A stretch of DNA of 64,000 bases, taken from positions 186,001 to 250,000 of the forward strand of contig JANUBW010000010.1 of assembly GCA_024809215.1 (NCBI GenBank), given 5' to 3'. The notes beneath the pieces were generated by a model. The model did not search any database. It was not told where the DNA came from and saw only the letters and a program-made list of their open reading frames with translations. Within the stretch, counting starts at the first letter, position 1, and each line of letters opens with the position of its first letter. Positions 44,853-54,279 of the stretch are shown here, piece after piece. Origin of the DNA: Niastella sp. OAS944 (GTDB lineage: Bacteria > Bacteroidota > Bacteroidia > Chitinophagales > Chitinophagaceae). The position numbers and the translations under genes are program-made.

Positions 44853-47711
44853 ATGAAATCATTTATCAAAAATCCTATTAGCTACCTTACCTGTTTCATC
44901 TTATTTTCGTTATGTTCTGTTGCTCAACAGCAACTTAGTAGTGTTACTGAATTTAAAGCACCTTCGAAACCAAATCTCGATACCAGTATGTTTGGTAAAT
45001 GGCCGGCTCTTGGCCCAAAAGCGGTTATAAGTAATGATGGTAGGTATGTTGCCTACACCATCAATAACCCACTGTCATATGAAAGTACCTTATTCATTCA
45101 GAGTTTAGACCATTCCTTTCAAAAGCAATTTGCAGGTGCAAATGAGTCTTTCTTTTTTTGCACTGACAGCCGGCGGTTGATATTTCAGCGGGGCGATTCT
45201 TTAATGTTTGTAACATTTGACGGAGGAAGAGTAAACTCTATAGGAAATGTTGAATCTTTTCAGGTTCCCGTTGCTAATGTTGGGGAATGGATAGCGTATC
45301 GGTTGAAAGGCGATGAAAACAAACTTGTGTTATTGAATTTAATGTCGGGAAAAACCAATAGTATTTCTTTTGTTACTGATTACTTCTTTGATAAGGGAGG
45401 AAATACATTAGTTGTCAAATGTTCTAAAAGATCAGGCCAAGGCTCTGTTGATCAAATTCAATGGATGAACTTAAAAGATAGAATTTTCCACCAGATCTGG
45501 GAGAGAAAGCAGCTCGGAAATTCTTCTTTTCAGATCAGTAAGTTCATATATGATGATAGTGGCAAGCAATGTGCTTTTACTTTCAATGATTCTCAAGGTG
45601 TTCAAATTTGCTACTTTAAGAAAGGAATGGATAGTGCTGTGTTGAAGGTGCATAACGGATCTCCGGGAATAAACGCGAAGATGTTGGTATACAGCCTACA
45701 TAGTTTCAGCAAAAACGGAAAGTATTTATTTTTTTATTTGCAAGAAAAGGAAAAGGTAAAGGAAAGATTACCCAATATCACTTATGCACAAGTAAATATA
45801 TGGAGTTATAATGATATTGAGATTCAACCTGCCCAGAGAAATGATTTGGGTAATCTAAATACCTTTCTTTCTGTGGTCACTTGTCTTGATAACAATAGCC
45901 AGGTACTACAATTGCAGGATGAGGATGATGCCCCTGCACATCATCTTAACTACATAACCGGAGATTACGTTGTAATGACAAATAATCATAGAGGTAAATT
46001 ACCTTACTGGTGGTCGAATTGTGAAAAGCCATCAACGTATTGTATTTCTTTAATAGATGGAAAGAAAAGACTGATTTGTGAAGGGGCAAGATTTGGGTAT
46101 TTTTCTCCTTTAGGAAAATACTTTATCTATTGGAATAGCGATTCGCTTGCATTTATGTGTTTTAACATGAATACAAAGATGCTAAACAATATTACTCAAT
46201 CCATTCCCGATAAACTTACTGAAGATTATGTGAAGCGGCTGGAACCGCAGCCTGTTTCAAGTGTTGTTGCCGCTTGGTACGAAAACGACAAATCTTTAAT
46301 TGTATATGGGAAATATGATATTTGGAAAATTGACCCGGAGGGAAAGAATAAATTTATTAATCTGACCCATGGTTATGGAAGGAAACACAAAGTTATGTTA
46401 CGGCTAATTAATGGAGATGATGGACAAGGAATTCCTTCTGTTTATTCAGATAAGAGTTCTTTGTTATTAACTGGAGTATCTGATCTGACTAAAGATAACG
46501 GGTTTTTCATAGCCGACTTAGATGGAAGTCATGATCCAACATTGTTGACCATGGGGAGATATGTCTATTATAAAGACTTTTCTCATCTTTTATCGGGTGG
46601 CGCCAGTATTGGTATGAAACCTATCAAAGCAAATAATGCTGCGTGTTGGATTATACGGAGGGAAAGCGCAAATGAATATCCAAATTATTTTGTTACGAGA
46701 GATTTTAAAACATTTACAGCCATCACCGATTTGCATCCTCAAAAACAATATAATTGGTTGACAAGTGAATTAATTACATGGAAAATGTTCGATGGGGAGA
46801 CTAACCAAGGGACATTATATAAGCCTGAAAATTTTAATCCTCAAAAAAAGTATCCTATTATATTTCAGTTCTATGAAACTCGCGCGGAACGATTGAATGA
46901 TTTTATTACTCCTTACTATTCGATGGCAGAAATTGACATTCCCTGGTTCTTGAGTAACGGCTACCTTGTTTTTACCCCAGACGTTCGCTTTGATATTGCC
47001 GCTAAAACGGGTAAACCTTTCGGTGAGTATACTTATAATTCTGTTGTGTCTGCTGCTGAGTTTTTGTCTAAAATGCCTTTTATTAATGGCGACAAAATGG
47101 CAATACATGGAGCTAGTTTTGGAGGAGCACAAGCATCCTATCTTGTAACACATACTAATATTTTTGCAGCGGCATGTGAGGCTGCAGGTTTTACTGATCC
47201 TGTTAGCGGTTACTTAAAACTATCAGCTAAAGGCCTGTATGATAAATTCGCGTCACGTGAGTCAACAGGGGGGTATGTTGTGGGACGTACAAGGTATGGA
47301 GCTACTCTATGGGAAAGACCTGATCTTTATATCAAGAATTCCGCTGTTTTGAATGTAGATAAAGCAACTTCACCGCTGTTAATCATGCACTGTCCATTAG
47401 ATGATAATGTTCGTATGGAAGATGGTATTGCACTATATTTGGCCTTCCGGAGACTAGGTAAAAGATGCTGGATGTTGGAATATGATGAGGGAGGACATGC
47501 TGTTCAAGGTAATGATGCTGTTGACTATAACACTCGTTTAACTCAATTCTATAATCATTATTTGAAAGAAGAACCACCACCATTGTGGATGACAAAAGGA
47601 ATACCAGCGAAATTAAAAGGAATAGAAACTGGTTTTGAACTAGATCCACAAGGTAGTTGTGGTTTAGATTGTAAAATATGCAAGTATAAACACTATGCTC
47701 ATATAAATTGA
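44853..47711 (+). CDS. S9 family (prolyl oligopeptidase-type) serine peptidase with Cys-rich tail
   Basis: 952 residues with a signal peptide (cleavage near SVAQ). A long N-terminal beta-propeller region precedes the alpha/beta hydrolase domain, with nucleophile GASFGG (Ser about 755), acid in HCPLDDNVRM and His in EYDEGGHAVQG. Such enzymes cleave short peptides in the periplasm. The C-terminus ends in a tail with CGLDCKICKYKH, a C-x3-C-x2-C group not typical of the family. It is separated from the preceding SusC/SusD operon by an IS21 relic. Confidence 0.92.
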   Translation: MKSFIKNPISYLTCFILFSLCSVAQQQLSSVTEFKAPSKPNLDTSMFGKWPALGPKAVISNDGRYVAYTINNPLSYESTLFIQSLDHSFQKQFAGANESFFFCTDSRRLIFQRGDSLMFVTFDGGRVNSIGNVESFQVPVANVGEWIAYRLKGDENKLVLLNLMSGKTNSISFVTDYFFDKGGNTLVVKCSKRSGQGSVDQIQWMNLKDRIFHQIWERKQLGNSSFQISKFIYDDSGKQCAFTFNDSQGVQICYFKKGMDSAVLKVHNGSPGINAKMLVYSLHSFSKNGKYLFFYLQEKEKVKERLPNITYAQVNIWSYNDIEIQPAQRNDLGNLNTFLSVVTCLDNNSQVLQLQDEDDAPAHHLNYITGDYVVMTNNHRGKLPYWWSNCEKPSTYCISLIDGKKRLICEGARFGYFSPLGKYFIYWNSDSLAFMCFNMNTKMLNNITQSIPDKLTEDYVKRLEPQPVSSVVAAWYENDKSLIVYGKYDIWKIDPEGKNKFINLTHGYGRKHKVMLRLINGDDGQGIPSVYSDKSSLLLTGVSDLTKDNGFFIADLDGSHDPTLLTMGRYVYYKDFSHLLSGGASIGMKPIKANNAACWIIRRESANEYPNYFVTRDFKTFTAITDLHPQKQYNWLTSELITWKMFDGETNQGTLYKPENFNPQKKYPIIFQFYETRAERLNDFITPYYSMAEIDIPWFLSNGYLVFTPDVRFDIAAKTGKPFGEYTYNSVVSAAEFLSKMPFINGDKMAIHGASFGGAQASYLVTHTNIFAAACEAAGFTDPVSGYLKLSAKGLYDKFASRESTGGYVVGRTRYGATLWERPDLYIKNSAVLNVDKATSPLLIMHCPLDDNVRMEDGIALYLAFRRLGKRCWMLEYDEGGHAVQGNDAVDYNTRLTQFYNHYLKEEPPPLWMTKGIPAKLKGIETGFELDPQGSCGLDCKICKYKHYAHIN

Positions 47712-47777
47712 GATAGTTTAAAAAAATACTACTGCGACATTGCGCTTAATTAATTTTTAAAAAAATGTCCCGTCGCT

Positions 47778-47828
47778 AAAAAGGTCAATTGAATGCTGCT
47801 GGGCCCAGCAACATTCAATTGACCTTTT
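47778..47828. terminator. Long bidirectional terminator
   Basis: An inverted repeat of about 24 bp (AAAGGTCAATTGAATG, then CTGCTGGG against CCCAGCAACATTC, then AATTGACCTTT) with a single unpaired difference and A/T runs on each side. It separates the S9 peptidase gene from the convergent peptide gene at 47853. Confidence 0.9.
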
Positions 47829-47852
47829 ATTTGTTTAACTACAGTAGTTAGC

Positions 47853-48122
47853 TTATGGCACGTCAACTACTGTTTCAAATATAAATTTGCAATCAGTTGC
47901 TGGAACTGCTGTTGGACAATTTAAAATTGGCCTAGTAGTAGCAAATTGGAATTTTGTCCCAGGGACAGTCGTTTCAATTGTTGCTACCTTAGGACATGTA
48001 AATGCTGTAGTTGTGTTCGTTGTATAGAGACAATATACTGGAGATTTGGCTTTAAATGCCAAAGCGCCGCCAACAACTGCCAACACAACCAGAGATGTCA
48101 AAATTACTTTTGCTCTTTTCAT
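47853..48122 (-). CDS. Small secreted four-cysteine peptide, family A, copy 1
   Basis: 89 residues: a Sec signal (MKRAKVILTSLVVLAVVGG, then ALAF-KAK) and a mature part of about 65 residues with Cys in PVYCLY, FTCPK, LNCPTAVP and TDCKF. The pattern TCP-x4-IE-T-x-PG, then ATTR-x2-L-x-CPTAVP is shared by all copies. It has the common promoter motif 54 bp upstream. It is nearly identical to the copy at 60736 apart from the C-terminal end. Not assignable to a named family; loosely recalls small secreted Bacteroidota peptides. Confidence 0.85.
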   Translation of the reverse strand: MKRAKVILTSLVVLAVVGGALAFKAKSPVYCLYTTNTTTAFTCPKVATIETTVPGTKFQFATTRPILNCPTAVPATDCKFIFETVVDVP

Positions 48123-48176
48123 AATAATGGTTGCTTTTTTTGTTAAAAGCTAAACTTTATTATTTGATTAAAATAT

Positions 48177-48209
48177 ACCTACTCTTTTGTATGGTTTTCG
48201 GCTACCCCA
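48177..48209 (-). promoter_or_regulatory. Shared peptide promoter motif (family A copy 1)
   Basis: Coding direction: GGGGTAGCCGAAAACC, eight bases, GAGTAGGT, about 54 bp from the ATG at 48122. Confidence 0.65.
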
Positions 48210-48309
48210 TTTTCAAACAAAATATAGTTCAGGTGGATCCTTGCCTTCCCTTTTACTTTGCTTGCTTCATATTCATTGCAACGAATATCTAATAAATAGA
48301 ATTAAACAA

Positions 48310-48582
48310 CTAAGGTTCATCAGTAACTATATTGAATGTAAATGTGCAATGTGATGTTGGAACTGCTGTTGGACAATTCAAAACTGTTCTGGTAGTTGCC
48401 CATTTAATATTCGAACCTAGTTCAGTAGTTTCAATAGTAAGATATCTAGGACACGTCGTAGTCCCGATTACAGTGTTCTTGGTATATAGACAATATATTG
48501 GCGCTTTGGTTTTGAATGCTAATGCGCCGCCAACAATCGAAAATACAATAAGAAATATTAAAATTATTTTTGCCTTTTTCAT
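48310..48582 (-). CDS. Small secreted peptide, family A, copy 2
   Basis: From the ATG at 48582 (MKKAKIILIFL) 90 residues; earlier in-frame starts are not signal-like. Same plan as copy 1: signal, PIYCLY, TTCPR, ATTR, LNCPTAVP and HCTF. Its upstream region lacks the shared promoter motif, so it may be silent, differently controlled, or read through from neighbours. Its 3' half is almost identical to that of the gene at 61187, while the 5' half differs. Confidence 0.8.
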   Translation of the reverse strand: MKKAKIILIFLIVFSIVGGALAFKTKAPIYCLYTKNTVIGTTTCPRYLTIETTELGSNIKWATTRTVLNCPTAVPTSHCTFTFNIVTDEP

Positions 48583-48722
48583 TATAATTATTTTTAAAAA
48601 AGAGATATTTATTTGTACACCAATACAATACCACATTATACCCAAAAAATATCTGTTCCTTCCACTTTGCGTTCATAATAATGTAAATGAACCTCTAACA
48701 ATTAGAATTATGTTACTAATGT

Positions 48723-48989
48723 TTATTCATCAACAATTGTATTAAATGTAAATGTGCAATGTGATTTTGGAACAGCTGTTGGACAATTTAAAATCTGCCT
48801 AGTAGTGGCCCATTGAATTTGTGTGCCAGGTAATGTATTTTCAATTGTCGCTACTCTTGGACAAGTTACTGCTCCAACTGGATTAGTTAAATAAAGACAA
48901 TATGCTGGCAGTTTAGATTTAAATGCCAACGCACCGCCAACAACAGCTAGCAGAATAAGGGATGTCAAAATTACTTTTGCTCTTTTCAT
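48723..48989 (-). CDS. Small secreted peptide, family A, copy 3
   Basis: From the ATG at 48989, 88 residues: signal (SLILLAVVGGALAF), PAYCLYLTN, VTCPRVATIE, ATTRQILNCPTAVP and HCTFTF. All four Cys are present. The promoter motif lies 52 bp upstream. The pseudogene at 61662 derives from this copy or a sister of it. Confidence 0.85.
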   Translation of the reverse strand: MKRAKVILTSLILLAVVGGALAFKSKLPAYCLYLTNPVGAVTCPRVATIENTLPGTQIQWATTRQILNCPTAVPKSHCTFTFNTIVDE

Positions 48990-49040
48990 AGTATTGTTGT
49001 CTTTTATCAAAAGACTAAGTTTTAATATTTGAGTAAATAC

Positions 49041-49074
49041 GCCTACTCTTTTTTAATGGTTTTCGGCCACCCCA
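49041..49074 (-). promoter_or_regulatory. Shared peptide promoter motif (family A copy 3)
   Basis: Coding direction: GGGGTGGCCGAAAACC, nine bases, GAGTAGGC, about 52 bp from the ATG at 48989. Confidence 0.65.
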
Positions 49075-49169
49075 TTACCTTTCAAAGCAATTAGTTTGAG
49101 TGTATCCGCATCCTTTCCTTTGTTTGCCGGATTTACATTCTTTGCAGTAAAAATCTAGACAGAAATATT

Positions 49170-49445
49170 CTACTCAGATTGATCTATAAGTACATTAAAC
49201 GTATAAGTACAGTCTGATGTTGGAACCGCTGTTGGACATGCCAAAACCGGCCTTGTAGTAGCCCAGGATGTTGCGGCACCAGGTAGCGTTGTTTCAATGA
49301 TTGCTACTCTAGGGCAAGTAATTGCCCCAACTGGGTTGTTCAATTTAAAAAGACAATACACTGGTAGTTTAGCTTTAAATGCTAATCCTCCACCAACCAC
49401 TGCCAATACTAGAAGAGTCGTCAAAATTACTTTTGCTTTTTTCAT
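49170..49445 (-). CDS. Small secreted peptide, family A, copy 4
   Basis: 91 residues: signal (TTLLVLAVVGGGLAF), PVYCLF, ITCPRVAIIE, ATTRPVLACPTAVP and DCTYTF; four Cys. The promoter motif is 54 bp upstream. The most divergent intact copy in the middle region (PGAATSW), which is the variable part of the family. Confidence 0.85.
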   Translation of the reverse strand: MKKAKVILTTLLVLAVVGGGLAFKAKLPVYCLFKLNNPVGAITCPRVAIIETTLPGAATSWATTRPVLACPTAVPTSDCTYTFNVLIDQSE

Positions 49446-49498
49446 AAAAATGGTTGCTTTTTTAATTTAAAAAGCTAAATCTGATTATTAAATAATAT

Positions 49499-49532
49499 GC
49501 CTACTCATTTATTATGGTTTTCGGCAACTCCA
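49499..49532 (-). promoter_or_regulatory. Shared peptide promoter motif (family A copy 4)
   Basis: Coding direction: GGAGTTGCCGAAAACC, nine bases, GAGTAGGC, about 54 bp from the ATG at 49445. Confidence 0.6.
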
Positions 49533-49639
49533 TTTCGTAACATAACGTCAGTTCGGGCAGATACTATCCCACCTGTCTATTATGCAGGAATTATAAACTT
49601 TGCAATGAATATTCAATAGAATAAACGTTTACTACTACT

Positions 49640-49815
49640 GTTCATAAATGATTATGTCGTAAGTAAATGTGCAAATTCATGTTGGACTCGATGTTGGACA
49701 ATTTAAAATCGGTTTGGCAGTTTATCCATTCTTTGATGTGCCAGATTTCGTATTTTCAATAGTAAGGTTTAGGACAAGTCGTGGTCACTATATTATAATT
49801 GCTTTTGCTTTTCAT
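49640..49815 (-). pseudogene. Broken family A peptide gene (1)
   Basis: The start (ATG at 49815, MKSKSN) and parts of the core (TTCPK, a frameshifted NCQ.../LNCP region, the 3' end) are recognisable, but the hydrophobic signal core is deleted and stops interrupt the frame. A degraded promoter motif is still present at 49866-49899. Confidence 0.7.
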
Positions 49816-49865
49816 AGCATTGTTACCTTTTTATAATAAGCCCAAATCTTACTATATGAGAAAAT

Positions 49866-49899
49866 GCGCATACTCTTCTAAATTGTTTTCGACTACCTC
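49866..49899 (-). promoter_or_regulatory. Degraded peptide promoter motif before pseudogene
   Basis: Coding direction: GAGGTAGTCGAAAACA, eight bases, GAGTATGC at the usual distance (about 52 bp) from the broken start. Two or three core positions have changed, consistent with loss of selection. Confidence 0.45.
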
Positions 49900-50001
49900 A
49901 TCTAATTTCAATACATAGGTTTACAGCGGTTCCTTTCTCCTTTCTTCCTCTTCGAAAGTTTTTTCATTTCAATAAAGAAATAAATAACAACACTATATTT
50001 A

Positions 50002-50265
50002 CTATTCATCTACAATTGAGTTAAATGTATATACACAAAATGATGGTTGGAAAAGCTGATGGACAATTCAAAATAGGTATAGTGAAAGCCGATTTAAAAT
50101 TTGAGCCAGCCAAAGTACTTTCGATGGTTCCTGCTCTAACACAAGTACCATTGACGGTATTCAGGTATAGAGACATTATACAGGCAGTTTGGTTTTAAAT
50201 GCCAGTACACCTCCGACAAGTGATAATGTAATAAGGGATGCTATAACTACTTTTGCTTTTTTCAT
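50002..50265 (-). pseudogene. Broken family A peptide gene (2)
   Basis: Signal region intact (MKKAKVVIASL and LVGGVLAFKTKLPV), then the Tyr codon of PVYCLY has become TAA; a second stop and frameshifts follow, although the CPSAFP-like 3' segment can still be recognised. No promoter motif remains upstream. Confidence 0.75.
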
Positions 50266-50388
50266 AGTATTTATTTTTCTATATAAACGTTGATGTTATT
50301 ATTTGACTAAATATTCCAAATCGTTTAATATGAATTTAATGGTACATACCATATCAATCAGCAATCGATAACCTATTTCTGTAAAGCG

Positions 50389-50880
50389 TTATTTTTCTGC
50401 TACTTCTTTTATTTGTCTGCTGTAGATTTTGCCGACAAAGGCGCCACGCATTTTTTTATCCTTTCCATATATAACGGTGTATGGCACTCCAGGTACTGCG
50501 AAATATTCATCAAAGGAGTTCTTATAATCTAGACCAATTACGATATTAGGATATTTATTTAGCTGATAATGAGTATAAAATTGTTTCATTTGATTAAATG
50601 GAGATATCGTAAGAATATAAAACTGAATATTTTTTAAGTTGTCTATATCTTCAATTATTTCCTGCATTTGTGCATGAGAATAGGGGCAACTAGGTCCGAA
50701 AAAAAATAAAACTATTGGTTTACCCTCTACAGTATTACCGGTATTAACATGAGTAACGCTATCAACCGAAAGGAAATCGTATGATGGTAAGGCTTTTCCT
50801 TCTAAACCGGTTTTTTCTGGATTTCGACTATAACAACCCGCAATTAAAATTATTAATGCTACGGCGATAAGAGATTTCAT
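50389..50880 (-). CDS. Redoxin/TlpA-like lipoprotein with single active-site Cys
   Basis: 163 residues with a signal and lipobox (ILIAGC). A thioredoxin-like fold follows, with the active-site region FFFGPSCPYSHAQM, i.e. C-P-Y-S rather than C-x-x-C, and a cis-Pro VPYTVIYG. One catalytic Cys suits a disulfide-exchange or peroxiredoxin-like role rather than a two-Cys reductase. It is the last gene of the minus-strand group with the MauE-like protein and just upstream of the peptide array, suggesting action on peptide disulfides (inference). Confidence 0.85.
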   Translation of the reverse strand: MKSLIAVALIILIAGCYSRNPEKTGLEGKALPSYDFLSVDSVTHVNTGNTVEGKPIVLFFFGPSCPYSHAQMQEIIEDIDNLKNIQFYILTISPFNQMKQFYTHYQLNKYPNIVIGLDYKNSFDEYFAVPGVPYTVIYGKDKKMRGAFVGKIYSRQIKEVAEK

Positions 50881-50951
50881 ATAAAATAAATTTAATTATA
50901 CTATTGAGTTTTTTAATCTGTTCTTTATTTTTGCCATGGTTAGCACTGCTG

Positions 50952-53900
50952 TTATGATGAAATATTTAACTGTTTTGTGATATTTTCCATTGATGATGCC
51001 TTTGTTTCTCGTTGCATTGCCATTGTGGCTATATATTCAATATATAAACAAGCGAAGGTTATTGAAGTAATTATCGGAAAGAGCTGAAAACGCAAAGCAA
51101 TTGGTGAGGCAAAAACACTAAAGCAAAAGTTTATCGACCATAAGGCCATTATTAACCATAAACCCTTTCGATATATTATTTCCTTGTACCCATTCAGTAA
51201 AAGAAATCCGATTATTCCAAACAGAAACACAACATTCAGAGAACCTGCGAGAATAGGAAGAAAGCCAAGGACCTCTACTTTAAACGTTCCGGTGCGGTTA
51301 CTGATCTTTAGGCTTTTGTAGCCAAACCATGCTTTCGCTATCTGGTTCACACTATCTTTTCCGGTACTGTATTGTTCAAGAAACTCGACTGGAGGCGCAT
51401 AGTATTTAACTGTGTTGGGCCATATATAATACCTAATAAAAGTTAGGGGATATTGCTTTATTAAAAACCAACCATAGTCGGCGTATAACGGCCCCAATGA
51501 TGCCCATTGTTTCAGTTCAGTTGATGTACTGTCATTTTTAAACCTATTGGATTTGTATTTTTGAAGGGGCATATACCAGGTCCACATATATGCTGTACCG
51601 GCTTGGATCTGTTCCTCGGGGTATTTTCTTGGATTTCTGGTTGAATCAAAATATGTAGTTATCATTTTATCGATTACTTGGAATCTTGCAGGTACAGGTT
51701 TTCGATCTGCGCTGTCTACATACCGATAGGCATACATCGCATTATTAGCCATTTGCCATCCACTAAAAGGTGTAAACTGTCTAATTCCGGTAAGTCTTTT
51801 ATATTTATTGCCTGAATGGATTATGAATAGCCCAATTAAAAAGATTCCTAAAGATGTACCAAATAGCTTAAGCAAAAGCTTTTGTTGCGATAACATAAAT
51901 GCTAACGCAGTTACCAAAGGATAAAACAAGGCATTATAACGTACTGTAAAAGCCAAGTACATCACAACACCCTGAAAAATCACAATTTTTAATGTTGATC
52001 GATGGACTATCCATAATAATAGTGTGAACCATATCATACTTAGAGTTAAGAATAGTGTATCGCTGGAGACATAATTTGCGAGATACAAGAATACAGGGTT
52101 CAGTAGAAAAAAAACAAGTAAAATTATTTGTACAGATTTGCCGGGACGATAAAAATAGAAAATGGTGAATAGAAAAAATAGTATCGAAGTATGTAATGAA
52201 ATATACTGGAAACCTACCAAAGCTGTATCTGATTTCGTAAACACACTGAAGAGTCGCAAAAACATGGAATAGCCGATTGGATATGTATTGATTGATAGAT
52301 TATGATATGCTGTCTCTAAATACACATAAGAGTCGCCATTGATGAAACTGGCAAATGGATACAGATATTTAAATATGGCGAATTGAATTAATATAGCTGC
52401 TGCACTAATTAATAAGTAAATTCTGTTACGCTTATTGTGAAATATATAGTCCTTAAATGTCTCAGGCCCATTCAATATAGCTGGCTTAGGTGATATAGAA
52501 TGCTCATCAGCTTCATTTATTTTATCCAATTGTCTTTCTTTTGTTTGTGATTCAGGTTGACCAGTTGAACCAGTCTTCGTTTCATGATACTCCTGTTCTG
52601 TATTTATTGACCAAATATTCTCTTTGCTCGTAACACCTTCACAAATGTTGTCAACCGCCACCATTGCTGTTAACATACTATGGTCGCTATTGTTATACTT
52701 ATGCATTCCATTTCTACCCACAAGGAACAAATTTTCAAATTGATCCACATAATTGCGGATAGTATCAAATTGATTATAAGTGCCAAAATACGCGGGATAT
52801 GTTTTTTCCATGCGCTGTACAGTGCTATCTAAAACATCTTCTACTTTTGCCAATCCCATTTTTGTCAATTCGATAATTGCAATGCGCTCTATTTCTTCAT
52901 TGGTCAAACTCCAGAATTCATCCCCCTCGTTACAAAAGTATTCCATACCCAACCAAACTGTATTTTGGTCTTTAACCATGTAGGGGCTCCAGTTATTAAA
53001 GATTTGTAACCTTCCAACTTTTACATCTCTTTCCTGAATATAGATCCATGTGTCGGGTAGGGTCTTTTGATTATCTATTGGCGTTAATTTTTTCAACAAT
53101 ATACCTATGGTAATAAAATCACGATATTGTAAACCTGCCGCTATTTCTTTTACATCTGCAGGTACTTGGCCATTCATGCCCGCTATTAATTCCTGTACAG
53201 GCATTGTGCTAAAAAAGTAGTCTCCTTTGTATTCGGTCTGTTCGCCAGTTTCTTTATTTTCGGTGATAACGCCTGTCACTTCTTTATTAGTGGCGAGGAT
53301 TTCTTTAACACTTTCGTGCATGATGATCGTTCCACCCATTTCTTGTACCTGTCGCGCTACTTCTTCCCACAACTGACCTGGGCCCAATGCCGGATATAAA
53401 AATTGTTCTATCAAACTCGTTTCCGTATCTTTCTGTGATATATCACTGCTCTTCTTTTTCTTCATAATAGTCTGTGTCGCATGTTGTATCGCCTTACTTA
53501 TAGATACACCTTTTATCCGTTGAGCACCCCATTCTGCTGAGATCTCATTACAGGGTACTCCCCATACTTTCTCTGTATAGTCTTTAAAGAACAGTAAGTA
53601 TAATTTAACACCAAATCGATTGATTAAAAAGTCCTCCAGGCTCTTTTCGGGTTTGCGTGGAAATAGTTGTGCTTTAATATAAGAAGTAAGTATGCCAAGC
53701 GTTCTTAGTGCTCCGAGTTTTCTTAGGGTGTCTATTGATAGCTGAATTGGGTAGGTGAAGAACTTACGTAAGAAATATATACGTGATAAACGTTTACGTA
53801 TAAGCATCATCCTTCTCTCATCTTCCGGATTTACCTTTGAATGTGTTTCTTCCTGTTTTATGGTACGTTGATTGCGTTGATAGGTTATTGTAGTGTAGGT

Positions 53901-54143
53901 ATCACCAGTTGGTTGGGTAGGCATGATATTACACCACCAGTTCATTACCCGGTCGCTCTTGGAAAAAAAGCGATGCCCGCCAATATCCATTCGGTTTCCT
54001 TTATAATTGATGGTTTTTGAAATGCCGCCTATGTCGCCTGACTTTTCTAAAACAATGGGTATTATATCAGTTCTTTGTAACAACTCGAATGCAGCTGTTA
54101 GTCCCGCTGGGCCTGCACCTATTATAATTGCTTTCTTTTTCAT
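50952..54143 (-). CDS. Fusion: FAD/NAD-dependent oxidoreductase plus membrane glycosyltransferase (GT39-like)
   Basis: About 1063 residues from the ATG at 54143. The N-terminal 500 residues are an FAD enzyme like UDP-galactopyranose mutase and amine oxidases: dinucleotide motif [39 protein letters not shown] and a C-terminal [18 protein letters not shown] polar linker of roughly 70 residues leads to about ten membrane segments with [14 protein letters not shown] after the first one, like dolichol- or ArnT-type glycosyltransferases. The two activities are usually separate genes. Likely acts on lipid-linked or surface sugars. Confidence 0.8.
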   Translation of the reverse strand: MKKKAIIIGAGPAGLTAAFELLQRTDIIPIVLEKSGDIGGISKTINYKGNRMDIGGHRFFSKSDRVMNWWCNIMPTQPTGDTYTTITYQRNQRTIKQEETHSKVNPEDERRMMLIRKRLSRIYFLRKFFTYPIQLSIDTLRKLGALRTLGILTSYIKAQLFPRKPEKSLEDFLINRFGVKLYLLFFKDYTEKVWGVPCNEISAEWGAQRIKGVSISKAIQHATQTIMKKKKSSDISQKDTETSLIEQFLYPALGPGQLWEEVARQVQEMGGTIIMHESVKEILATNKEVTGVITENKETGEQTEYKGDYFFSTMPVQELIAGMNGQVPADVKEIAAGLQYRDFITIGILLKKLTPIDNQKTLPDTWIYIQERDVKVGRLQIFNNWSPYMVKDQNTVWLGMEYFCNEGDEFWSLTNEEIERIAIIELTKMGLAKVEDVLDSTVQRMEKTYPAYFGTYNQFDTIRNYVDQFENLFLVGRNGMHKYNNSDHSMLTAMVAVDNICEGVTSKENIWSINTEQEYHETKTGSTGQPESQTKERQLDKINEADEHSISPKPAILNGPETFKDYIFHNKRNRIYLLISAAAILIQFAIFKYLYPFASFINGDSYVYLETAYHNLSINTYPIGYSMFLRLFSVFTKSDTALVGFQYISLHTSILFFLFTIFYFYRPGKSVQIILLVFFLLNPVFLYLANYVSSDTLFLTLSMIWFTLLLWIVHRSTLKIVIFQGVVMYLAFTVRYNALFYPLVTALAFMLSQQKLLLKLFGTSLGIFLIGLFIIHSGNKYKRLTGIRQFTPFSGWQMANNAMYAYRYVDSADRKPVPARFQVIDKMITTYFDSTRNPRKYPEEQIQAGTAYMWTWYMPLQKYKSNRFKNDSTSTELKQWASLGPLYADYGWFLIKQYPLTFIRYYIWPNTVKYYAPPVEFLEQYSTGKDSVNQIAKAWFGYKSLKISNRTGTFKVEVLGFLPILAGSLNVVFLFGIIGFLLLNGYKEIIYRKGLWLIMALWSINFCFSVFASPIALRFQLFPIITSITFACLYIEYIATMAMQRETKASSMENITKQLNISS

Positions 54144-54279
54144 AATAGTCAATTGTGAATTATAAATTGGTCAATAGTGAATCCCCGAACTACGTTCTTA
54201 GTGAAATGTGCGTTATAGCTAAGTCGCTAAATGAAAAACCTCGAGCATAATTTTTGATTTAAGATTACTTTTCTTATTA

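Noticed and set aside
47853-50265. Regularly spaced similar sequences considered as a CRISPR array
   Set aside because: Units are about 450 bp coding copies with promoters, not short repeats with spacers, and no cas genes are present.
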